Assembly: GCA_003485885.1 (NCBI GenBank)
Contig: DNHM01000097.1
Span: forward strand, 3,918-15,196
Source: Acidimicrobiaceae bacterium
GTDB lineage: Bacteria > Actinomycetota > Acidimicrobiia > Acidimicrobiales > UBA10347
Reading direction: 5' to 3'
Length of the DNA stretch: 11,279 nt
Shown: piece after piece, positions 1 to 6,548 of the stretch
Layout: each line of letters begins with the position of its first letter
How positions within the stretch are numbered: the stretch's first letter is position 1
The notes under the pieces: model-generated
The model's database searches: none
Seen by the model: only the letters and a program-made list of their open reading frames with translations
What the model was told of the DNA's origin: nothing
Program-made: the position numbers and the translations under genes

Positions 1-816
1 GACGAGATGGTCGCCGTACCAACAATGACCTTCGCGCTGCTCGACGAAGCTCGGGTCAACTCCTATGACCTGAGCACGTTGACGATCATGTACTCCAGCG
101 GAGGCGCAGCCCCAGCATCGATCTGGTCCGAGATCAACGAGGTGTTCCAGCCCGAAGAAGTGGCCATGGGATACGGCCAGACCGAGACCACTGCGGCAGC
201 CACCCGTTACTTCCCCGAAGATCCCGACGAGATGCTCACGGGTTCACATGGCAAGTTCCGTCCGGCAGGAATCGCCGGAGATCTGGCCGAATACAAGACA
301 ATCGATCTGGTAACCGGGCGTGACCTCCCCCGTGGCGAACAGGGCGAGTTGATGGTGCGAGGCTTGATGGTCACGCCGGGCTATTACAACAAACCCGAGG
401 AAACTGCGGCAACGATCGACGAAAATGGCTGGCTCCACACCGGGGATATCGGCATCGTTGGTGCCGATGATTCGGTATTGCTCACGGGTCGCGTCAAGGA
501 GAGTTATCGCTGCGGTGGCGAGATGGTCATGCCGACCGAAGTCGAGGCTGTCCTGTCCGCATTCCCCGGCGTGGCCCAAGCCCACGTAGCTGGCATCCCC
601 CATGACCGGATGGGCGAAGTCGGGTGTGCCTTCGTGGTGGCTGATGCTGCTAGTGGGCTCACCGAAGAGGCACTCATCGCACATTGCAAGGCCGAACTCG
701 CACGGTTCAAGGTGCCCGCTCATGTGCTATTTGTCGATGTCGAAGACCTGCCGTTGACCGTTACTGCTCGGGTCCAAAAGTTCCGGCTTGTGGAGATGGC
801 ACAAGACATGCTGTAG
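1..816 (+). CDS. Acyl-CoA synthetase (AMP-binding, ANL superfamily), C-terminal part, 5' truncated by window edge
   Basis: The reading frame is open from base 1, so the gene starts outside the window; 271 residues are visible, about half of a usual ~540-residue ligase. ANL enzymes activate a carboxylic acid as acyl-AMP and transfer it to CoA. Visible motifs are GYGQTE (A5, residues 57-62 of the visible part), GELMVRG and GYYNKPE, HTGDIG with the ribose-binding Asp (D149), and GRVKE (A8, 163-167) followed by GGE..MPTEVE. The P-loop-like A3 motif lies outside. The C-terminal A10 region reads PLTVTARVQKF, where most relatives have T-G-K: the position of the catalytic lysine holds Arg (R257). It lies 66 bp before an acyl-CoA dehydrogenase on the same strand, which suits a CoA-thioester degradation pathway. 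Substrate cannot be assigned; the fold assignment is firm. Confidence 0.93.
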   Translation, partial: DEMVAVPTMTFALLDEARVNSYDLSTLTIMYSSGGAAPASIWSEINEVFQPEEVAMGYGQTETTAAATRYFPEDPDEMLTGSHGKFRPAGIAGDLAEYKTIDLVTGRDLPRGEQGELMVRGLMVTPGYYNKPEETAATIDENGWLHTGDIGIVGADDSVLLTGRVKESYRCGGEMVMPTEVEAVLSAFPGVAQAHVAGIPHDRMGEVGCAFVVADAASGLTEEALIAHCKAELARFKVPAHVLFVDVEDLPLTVTARVQKFRLVEMAQDML

Positions 817-818
817 TT

Positions 819-838
819 TGTCAACACAACTGTTGACA
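819..838. promoter_or_regulatory. Perfect 20-bp inverted repeat, candidate operator
   Basis: TGTCAACA and TGTTGACA form perfect 8-base arms (819-826 and 831-838) around a 4-base CAAC spacer, in the only gap between the ligase stop and the acyl-CoA dehydrogenase start. The right arm contains TTGACA (833-838), a consensus -35 hexamer, and a TTGTCA lies at 818-823. No convincing -10 box is seen; TAGATA at 843-848 is a weak candidate for the left hexamer. Size and symmetry are typical of dimeric repressor sites such as those of TetR-family regulators, which commonly control actinobacterial fatty-acid and steroid genes. There is no T-tract, so a terminator is less likely. The regulator identity is unknown. 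Confidence 0.5.
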
Positions 839-882
839 CTTGTAGATAGAAACACCTTGACCGATTAGCCCCGGGAGGGCCC

Positions 883-2070
883 ATGGCACGCACGCCACTT
901 TCGCATTCGAACATCGTGAACTCCGGTGAACATCATCTGGAGTTGCGTCGTGCCGTCGGGCAACTCGTAGGTAAGTACGGCCGCAAATATTTCCAAGACA
1001 AGGTCCGCACCGGCGGGAAGGTCGACGAACTGTGGGGAGAGCTGGGCGAAGCCGGTTTCCTCGGCGTTCACATCTCCGAGAAGTGGGGCGGTGGTGGCGG
1101 AGGCATCTCCGACTACAACGTGGTCGTCGAAGAGACCTCCGCGCAAGGTTGCCCGTTGTTCTCGATGGTGTTGCAGTCGATCTGTTCGCCGATCCTCGAG
1201 GCATATGGCACCGAAGAGCTGCAACAACGGTGGTGCCCCGGACTTGCCAACGGCACCAAACGGATGTCGTTCGCCATTACCGAACCCGACGCAGGCACCA
1301 ACACTCACCGGATCTCGACCACGGCAACACCCGACGGCGACGGCGGTTGGACACTGAGCGGGCAGAAGTACTGGACGTCCGCCCCCGACGAAGCCGACGC
1401 GCTGCTGGTCGTCGCTCGTGGTCCCGAAGCCAGCCCGAACGGTCGCCATCCGCTTTCCTTGTTCATCATCGAACCCGATGCGCCGGGCATCACCATGCAC
1501 CCGATCGAGTCGGTGGTGATGTCGCCCGACAAGCAGTTCACGATGTTCTTCGACAACGTCAAGCTTGGTCCCGATGCACTGGTTGGTGTCGAGGGCAACG
1601 GCCTCAAGCAGGTGTTCGTTGGTCTAAACACCGAGCGAGTTGCCGTTGCAGCCGTGAACAATGGCATCAGCTGCTACGCCATCGACCGGGCGTCTGAATA
1701 CGCAAGTGATCGCCAGGTGTGGAGCAAGGTCATCGGTGCCCACCAGGGTGTCGCACATCCGTTGGCAGAAGCCACGATTAAGGTCCAGCAAGCTCGGTTG
1801 ATGACCGAGAAGGCTGCGCAGCTGTGCGATGCAGGTCTCACAGTCGAGGCCGGCGAGGCCGCCAACATGGCCAAGTTCGCGGCGGCTGATTCTTCCCTCG
1901 AAGCGCTCGACCAAGCAATTCAGATTCACGGCGGAAACGGGTTCGCCATCGAATACGGCTTGGCCGATCTGTGGTTCATCGCCCGAGTCCACAAGTCCGC
2001 ACCGGTGAGTCGCGAGATGGTGTTGAACCATGTCGCACAGCACACCCTCGGCCTACCAAAGAGCTACTGA
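883..2070 (+). CDS. Acyl-CoA dehydrogenase family flavoprotein
   Basis: The 395-residue product has the usual acyl-CoA dehydrogenase length. These cytosolic FAD enzymes normally introduce a 2,3-double bond into an acyl-CoA and pass electrons to ETF. The flavin/substrate motif FAITEPDAGTN is at 130-140, and the C-terminal FAD-dimer motif QIHGGNGFAIEYGL at 347-360. The usual YEGT motif carrying the C-terminal Glu base is absent: by eye the aligned stretch is HKSAPVSREM. A Glu in LNTER (E251) aligns with the alternative base used by isovaleryl-CoA and long-chain dehydrogenases. The protein ends in LGLPKSY. ATG 883 is chosen because GGGAGGG (873-879) lies directly before it, although spacing is short (3-4 bases). 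The stop overlaps the next start (TGATG), so it is probably co-translated with the BVMO. Substrate unknown. Confidence 0.94.
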   Translation: MARTPLSHSNIVNSGEHHLELRRAVGQLVGKYGRKYFQDKVRTGGKVDELWGELGEAGFLGVHISEKWGGGGGGISDYNVVVEETSAQGCPLFSMVLQSICSPILEAYGTEELQQRWCPGLANGTKRMSFAITEPDAGTNTHRISTTATPDGDGGWTLSGQKYWTSAPDEADALLVVARGPEASPNGRHPLSLFIIEPDAPGITMHPIESVVMSPDKQFTMFFDNVKLGPDALVGVEGNGLKQVFVGLNTERVAVAAVNNGISCYAIDRASEYASDRQVWSKVIGAHQGVAHPLAEATIKVQQARLMTEKAAQLCDAGLTVEAGEAANMAKFAAADSSLEALDQAIQIHGGNGFAIEYGLADLWFIARVHKSAPVSREMVLNHVAQHTLGLPKSY

Positions 2071-3680
2071 TGCCAGTGAACCCAGATCATGAGGTACTCA
2101 TCATCGGTGCCGGGGTGTGTGGCATCTACCAGCTGTACCGACTGCGCAAACTCGGCATCGAAGCGACCGTTCTCGAAGCTGGCGATGGTCCCGGTGGCAC
2201 GTGGTACTGGAATCGGTATCCGGGTGCCCGGTTCGACTCCGAGAGTTACACCTACGGTTATTCGTTCTCCAAGGAATTGCTCGACGAGTGGGACTGGAGT
2301 GAACGTTTCTCGGCCCAGCCCGAGACACTCCGTTACCTTGAGCACGTTGTCGAGAAGTTCGATCTTCGCCGTGACATGCAGTTCGGCTGCAAGGTCGTGC
2401 GCAGCGAATGGGACGAAGCCGAACGTCTGTGGACGGTCAACCTGGCCGACGGTCGGTCCCTGACCTGCCGGTGGCTGATGACGGCGATTGGACTGCTGTC
2501 GGCTCCGACCGAACCAAACATTCCCGGCACCGAAACTTTTGCCGGACAGGCATGGCATACCTACCGGTGGCCAAAAGAGCCGGTTGAACTTGCTGGCAAA
2601 CGGGTTGCCATCATCGGTACCGGCGCCACCGGTGTCCAGTTGATCCCGGTTGTTGCCGAAGCGGGTGCGGACTTGACCGTCTTCCAGCGTCGTCCGAACT
2701 GGTGCGCACCGCTGCATAACGGCCCGCTCTCCACCGAGGAGATGGCCGAGATCCGCTCGAACTACGACGCCATCTTCGAGAAGTGTGCGCAGACGCCTGG
2801 CGGGTTTCTGCACGAACCCGACCGTCGACCGTTTCTCAGCATGACCGCCGAAGAACGCAGGGAAAAATGGGAAGACCTGTATGCCCAACCTGGCTTCGGG
2901 ATCTGGCTCAGCAACTTCCTCGAGATTTTTGTCGACGAGGAAGCGAACGCCGAGCTGAGCGCGTTTATCGCCGAGAAGATCCGAGACCGAGTCGACGATC
3001 CAGTCATTGCCGAGAAGCTGATCCCTACCGATCACGGCTTTGGTACCCAGCGGGTCCCTATGGAGACCCGTTACTACGAGGCCTACAACCGAGACAATGT
3101 CACGCTGGTCGACGTCTCCGAGACGCCGATTGTCGAGATCGAAGCCGCAGGCATTCGCACCTCGGCTGAGCTCTACGAGTTCGACATCATCATCTATGCG
3201 ACCGGCTTTGACGCGGTCGTGGGCTCGTTCGATCGCATGGAGTTTGTCGGCACCGATGGCCAAACCTTGCGTGACAAATGGTCACAAGGCCCCGTCACCT
3301 ACCTCGGTATCGGTGCGCAAGGCTTCCCAAATCTGATCACGCTCGCCGGGCCGACGGCAGGTTCAGTGTCCACCAACTTCCCTCGTGGCATCGAAACAGG
3401 GGTCGAGTGGGCGACCGATCTGATGAAACACCTGCGTGACGAAGGCCTCACCCGCATCGAAGCCTTGCCCGAGCGCGAAGTCGAATGGACCGAACATGTC
3501 GCGTCCCTTTATGAGCGGTTGCTCATGCGCCATACCAAGGCATGGTTCAACGGGTACAACTCCAATGTCGAAGGCCGCGACACCGCCCGCCACTTGATCT
3601 ACAACGGCGGCAACCCCAAGTATCGCAAACTCATCGACGCCGAAGCCGAAGCCGGCTACCCAGGATTCGTCCTCGCCTGA
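2070..3680 (+). CDS. Type I Baeyer-Villiger monooxygenase (FAD/NADPH)
   Basis: The 536-residue product is the size of cyclohexanone or phenylacetone monooxygenase. Type I BVMOs use FAD, NADPH and O2 to insert oxygen next to a ketone, giving an ester or lactone. Motifs in order: the FAD Rossmann GAGVCG (13-18); the long fingerprint GGTWYWNRYPGARFD (42-56), whose D56 matches the active-site Asp; the diagnostic FAGQAWHTYRWP (157-168), an exact fit to FxGxxxHTxxWP; the NADPH Rossmann GTGATG (183-188) followed by QRRPNW; and GTQRVPMETRYYE, with R328 at the position of the catalytic Arg of CHMO/PAMO. The frame is open upstream to 1971, but ATG 2070 is preferred: it sits on the dehydrogenase stop as TGATG and begins just before the FAD strand. 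Coupling to the dehydrogenase implies that ketone oxygenation and acyl-CoA oxidation serve one pathway. Substrate is not determinable. Confidence 0.96.
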   Translation: MPVNPDHEVLIIGAGVCGIYQLYRLRKLGIEATVLEAGDGPGGTWYWNRYPGARFDSESYTYGYSFSKELLDEWDWSERFSAQPETLRYLEHVVEKFDLRRDMQFGCKVVRSEWDEAERLWTVNLADGRSLTCRWLMTAIGLLSAPTEPNIPGTETFAGQAWHTYRWPKEPVELAGKRVAIIGTGATGVQLIPVVAEAGADLTVFQRRPNWCAPLHNGPLSTEEMAEIRSNYDAIFEKCAQTPGGFLHEPDRRPFLSMTAEERREKWEDLYAQPGFGIWLSNFLEIFVDEEANAELSAFIAEKIRDRVDDPVIAEKLIPTDHGFGTQRVPMETRYYEAYNRDNVTLVDVSETPIVEIEAAGIRTSAELYEFDIIIYATGFDAVVGSFDRMEFVGTDGQTLRDKWSQGPVTYLGIGAQGFPNLITLAGPTAGSVSTNFPRGIETGVEWATDLMKHLRDEGLTRIEALPEREVEWTEHVASLYERLLMRHTKAWFNGYNSNVEGRDTARHLIYNGGNPKYRKLIDAEAEAGYPGFVLA

Positions 3681-3689
3681 CGATTCGGG

Positions 3690-3719
3690 CCAGAACCCCG
3701 TGTCGTGGCAGGGTTCTGG
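3690..3719 (+). promoter_or_regulatory. Hairpin between BVMO and Nudix genes, over the Nudix translation start region
   Basis: CCAGAACCC (3690-3698) and GGGTTCTGG (3711-3719) are perfect 9-base complements around a 12-base loop. The 3' arm abuts ATG 3721 and takes in part of the only purine-rich ribosome-binding candidate, GGCAGGG (3707-3713). No T-tract follows. It could attenuate transcription after the BVMO, or lower and couple translation of the Nudix gene by masking its ribosome-binding site. The sequence alone does not separate these. Confidence 0.5.
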
Positions 3720-3720
3720 T

Positions 3721-4644
3721 ATGGCAGATGAGCAAACGAAGTGGATCTCGACAGGATCGAGCGCTCCGGGTCGCGGCGACGACTACGACCCGGAATCGAT
3801 CCCCGTCCGCACCGCGGCCACGGTGCTCATTCTGGACGAACGTCCCGATCTGCATGTGCTCATGCTGAAACGCAACAGTCGCTCGGTGTTCGTCGGCGAC
3901 ATGTGGGTGTTTCCGGGAGGTGGGGTAGACGCCGATGACGCCACGCCCGAAGCCGATGCGCTCGTGGCCGGTCGAACCGATCCGGCATGCAGCATGGAAC
4001 TAGCATTGGAAAGTGGAGGCATCGCCTACTGGGTAGCGGTCCTTCGTGAGACGTTCGAGGAAGCTGGCCTGCTGATCGCTCACGACCTCTCGACTGGTCA
4101 GTTGTTGGATTTCCGCGATCCTCAGGTTGCCGAGCGTTTTGAGGCCCACCGTGATGTCGTGAACAACACTGAATCTGCCTTCACCGGCATCGTGGCCAGC
4201 GAGGACCTCGCGCTCGACGGCGCTGGGGTTCACTATGTCGCCCAATGGGTCACGCCACTAGGTTCGCCTCGCCGTTATGACACTCGGTTCTTCGTGACCG
4301 GTATGCCCGAGGGGCAGGTGCCGCTCCACGACGACGACGAAGCGGTTAACCACACATGGGTTCGTGCGGCCGACGCGTTGGTGGCCAACGACGCCGGCGA
4401 GATGATCATGATGACGCCAACGTTGTCGATGTTGCAGCGGTTGGCCACATTCTCGTCGGTCGACGAAGCAATCGCTTCAGCAGCCAGCGCAACAAGCGGG
4501 GACGACGAACGGATTCGGATCCGTTACAACGTCGAAGGTCACCAACGCATCGCCTACCCGGGCGACAACGACTACGAGCAGTCCAACCCCACTACGGAAA
4601 ACGGCATGTTGCGCTGGCCTAGTGGGAGCCTGCACCTCTCGTAG
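3721..4644 (+). CDS. Nudix hydrolase, NUDT19/CoA-diphosphatase-like
   Basis: The product is 307 residues. After a short polar N-terminus comes a Nudix core: strand AATVLILDE, LMLKRN, then VFPGGGVDADD (P65-G68) and the box end RETFEEAGLL, with R109, E110, E113, E114 and G116 in the metal-binding pattern REUxEExGU. The box is split: about 40 residues separate the PGGG turn from the RE helix, an arrangement known from the peroxisomal NUDT19/RP2p family, which cleaves CoA and CoA esters to 3',5'-ADP and (acyl-)phosphopantetheine. That activity would fit between acyl-CoA enzymes, but is inferred. GTG 3700 is in frame but lies inside the hairpin's loop edge; ATG 3721, with GGCAGG 9 bases upstream, is preferred. 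The gene starts 40 bp after the BVMO. Another diphosphate substrate remains possible. Confidence 0.87.
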   Translation: MADEQTKWISTGSSAPGRGDDYDPESIPVRTAATVLILDERPDLHVLMLKRNSRSVFVGDMWVFPGGGVDADDATPEADALVAGRTDPACSMELALESGGIAYWVAVLRETFEEAGLLIAHDLSTGQLLDFRDPQVAERFEAHRDVVNNTESAFTGIVASEDLALDGAGVHYVAQWVTPLGSPRRYDTRFFVTGMPEGQVPLHDDDEAVNHTWVRAADALVANDAGEMIMMTPTLSMLQRLATFSSVDEAIASAASATSGDDERIRIRYNVEGHQRIAYPGDNDYEQSNPTTENGMLRWPSGSLHLS

Positions 4645-4715
4645 ATCTTCTGCAGGCACGCGTCCGCGGTCGTTGCTTGCCGGGGCACCTGGCTGTTGTC
4701 GTCTGCGCTTTCACA

Positions 4716-6527
4716 GTGGCAGATGAGGACAGAGGTCGACCATCGCGCCGCCGGTTTCTCGGGGGACTCGCGGCTGCGACTGTCACGACAGGCGCGCTCG
4801 GCGGTACGTCGAGTGAGGCTTCGGCACAGGCCGCTCACCAGCACGATGGTCGGGTGGGTGAGGCTCTGCGCGTCCGGGATGAGGCTGCGGCGATGTCAGC
4901 GGCAGGAGACAAGCCGACGCATCGACCCAATGGCGACGAACGAGCCGATACCGATTACGCCATGTCGTTCACCAAAGGGCTGCCGCACAACTATGTGTCC
5001 GGGTTGGTACGGCTAAAGGCTCACTTCGAACAGTTTGTTGGAGCCATCGAAACAGGAGCCAGCAACGACTTTCGTGAGGTTCCGCTTGGTCTACACCGCG
5101 GCTTTCGCGCTGCGCCCGACGAGTCGCCCTTGCGGGGCTGGGAAACACCTGCAGCGGGGTTGTGCTTCAACTTGAGTGGGCACGACCCCCAATCGATCAC
5201 GATGCCCCCTGCCCCACGTGCAGGTTCTGACGAACTCATCGGCGAAATGGCCGAGGTCTACGCTCTGGCGGTGCTGCGAGACGAGCCGCTCACCGATCTG
5301 CGCCAGGATGCTGCGGCCAGCACACCCCGAGACCGGATGCTTGAGGAACTCGGCGCGCTGCGGTGGTTCAACGCCGATGCGTCGCCGTCTGGGGCCGGAG
5401 CCGAAGCGATGTATCGCCGCCGAACGGGCCTCTCGCCGCAAACGGTGTTCCGAGGATTGGCACCGGGCAACTCGGTCGGCCCATACCTTTCGCAGTTGCT
5501 GCTTGTGGGTTCACCCAGTGCGACGAACGAGCCATTCGACGGCATGATCGAATACGGAGCACAAACGATCGACCAACGGGTTCGTCAGGTTGGCCCCACG
5601 GACTTCATGACCAGCTGGGACGAGTGGTTCGACGTAGCGAACGCATTATCGCCGTCAACCCGTGCACCAGATACGGGCAATCGGCGTTTCATCACGACCG
5701 GTCGAGACCTTGCGAATTATGTGCACAACGATGCGCTGTATCAGGCGTATTTTAATGCGTGCCTGGTGATGCTCTCCAACGGCATATCGCTTGACCCCTC
5801 GCTGCCGTATCAACAAGACGATGCGGTTGATCATCAGCAGGGGTTTGTCCTGTATGCCGTGCAGCATGTGCTGTCGTTGCTTGGCGAAGTGTGTGATCGT
5901 GCACTCAAGACGGTGTTGTTCCAGAAGTTCAATGTGCATCGACGGCTGCGCCCCGAAGCGCTAGCGGCCCGTATCGAGAAGAGCAGTCTTCTCGATATTT
6001 CCGAAATCACCCATATGGCCAGGGAGCTCAACGACACTGGCATCGCGGAAGAGATACGTCGGATGACAGGAGCAGCATCGGGAACAGAATCGATGCTGTT
6101 GCCTATGGCGTTCCCCGAGGGGTCACCTATGCATCCCTCGTACGGGGCAGGCCATGCGGCGGTGGCTGGTGCCTGTGTCACCATCTTGAAGACACTGTTC
6201 GATCACACCCGTCCGTTCGACCTGGCGGGTGATGCCGCGACGGCCTTTGTGCCGACCCGTGATGGTGCTCGGCTTGCCACCGTCGAGGTCTACGACGAAC
6301 TTGGCAATCGCAGTGCCATGACCGTCGAAGGCGAACTGAACAAGCTGGCGGCAAATATCTCGATCGGGCGTAACTGGGCAGGGGTGCACTACTTCAGCGA
6401 CTACTGGGAGTCGTTGCTGCTCGGCGAACAAGTCGCCATCCAATTGCTGCGTGAGCACATGCTGACGGTGCCTGAGCCACCGAACCTGCGTGTACCACGA
6501 TTCGACGGCAGTCGACTGTGGTTGTAG
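4716..6527 (+). CDS. Vanadium-dependent haloperoxidase (bromoperoxidase-like), Tat-exported
   Basis: From GTG 4716 the product is 603 residues. V-HPOs use bound vanadate and H2O2 to oxidise halides to hypohalous acid. The vanadate pocket is clear: K404 and R412 in KFNVHRRLRPE, HPSYGAGHA with the axial-loop H480, and SIGRNWAGVHYFSD with R552 and the vanadate-ligating H558. Spacings 8 and 6 match algal bromoperoxidases (K341/R349 and R480/H486 of Ascophyllum). The usual Ser of PSGH is Ala (A478). The N-terminus reads SRRRFLGG (10-17), an Ala/Gly/Thr-rich hydrophobic stretch and ASA-QA, a twin-arginine signal, so the enzyme should act outside the membrane. GTG 4716 places the twin arginines near the N-terminus; an in-frame TTG at 4677 would add 13 residues. 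No strong SD is seen before either. It follows the Nudix gene by 71 bp and precedes the P450 by 21 bp. Bromide versus other halide, or loss of halogenation, cannot be told. Confidence 0.93.
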   Translation: MADEDRGRPSRRRFLGGLAAATVTTGALGGTSSEASAQAAHQHDGRVGEALRVRDEAAAMSAAGDKPTHRPNGDERADTDYAMSFTKGLPHNYVSGLVRLKAHFEQFVGAIETGASNDFREVPLGLHRGFRAAPDESPLRGWETPAAGLCFNLSGHDPQSITMPPAPRAGSDELIGEMAEVYALAVLRDEPLTDLRQDAAASTPRDRMLEELGALRWFNADASPSGAGAEAMYRRRTGLSPQTVFRGLAPGNSVGPYLSQLLLVGSPSATNEPFDGMIEYGAQTIDQRVRQVGPTDFMTSWDEWFDVANALSPSTRAPDTGNRRFITTGRDLANYVHNDALYQAYFNACLVMLSNGISLDPSLPYQQDDAVDHQQGFVLYAVQHVLSLLGEVCDRALKTVLFQKFNVHRRLRPEALAARIEKSSLLDISEITHMARELNDTGIAEEIRRMTGAASGTESMLLPMAFPEGSPMHPSYGAGHAAVAGACVTILKTLFDHTRPFDLAGDAATAFVPTRDGARLATVEVYDELGNRSAMTVEGELNKLAANISIGRNWAGVHYFSDYWESLLLGEQVAIQLLREHMLTVPEPPNLRVPRFDGSRLWL

Positions 6528-6548
6528 TGGTTGTGGCAGACTCGGCGC

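Noticed and set aside
865..1500. 211-codon minus-strand frame opposite the acyl-CoA dehydrogenase
   Set aside because: Shadow of a well-supported gene, with no domain pattern and low-complexity Gly/Arg-rich composition.
2064..3263. 399-codon open frame on the minus strand, opposite the BVMO
   Set aside because: It lies fully within the BVMO gene, whose motifs are unmistakable; its translation shows no recognisable domain. Long antisense frames are expected in GC-rich coding DNA.
4677..4715. Upstream TTG start for the haloperoxidase
   Set aside because: It would add 13 residues before the Tat signal and has no ribosome-binding site; GTG 4716 gives a normal-length twin-arginine N-region. Not fully excluded.
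3721..4727. Identical 11-mer TGGCAGATGAG at the starts of the Nudix gene (3722) and haloperoxidase (4717)
   Set aside because: Both encode the second to fifth residues of MADE-type N-termini and the flanks differ; probably chance or simple coding similarity, not a repeat element.
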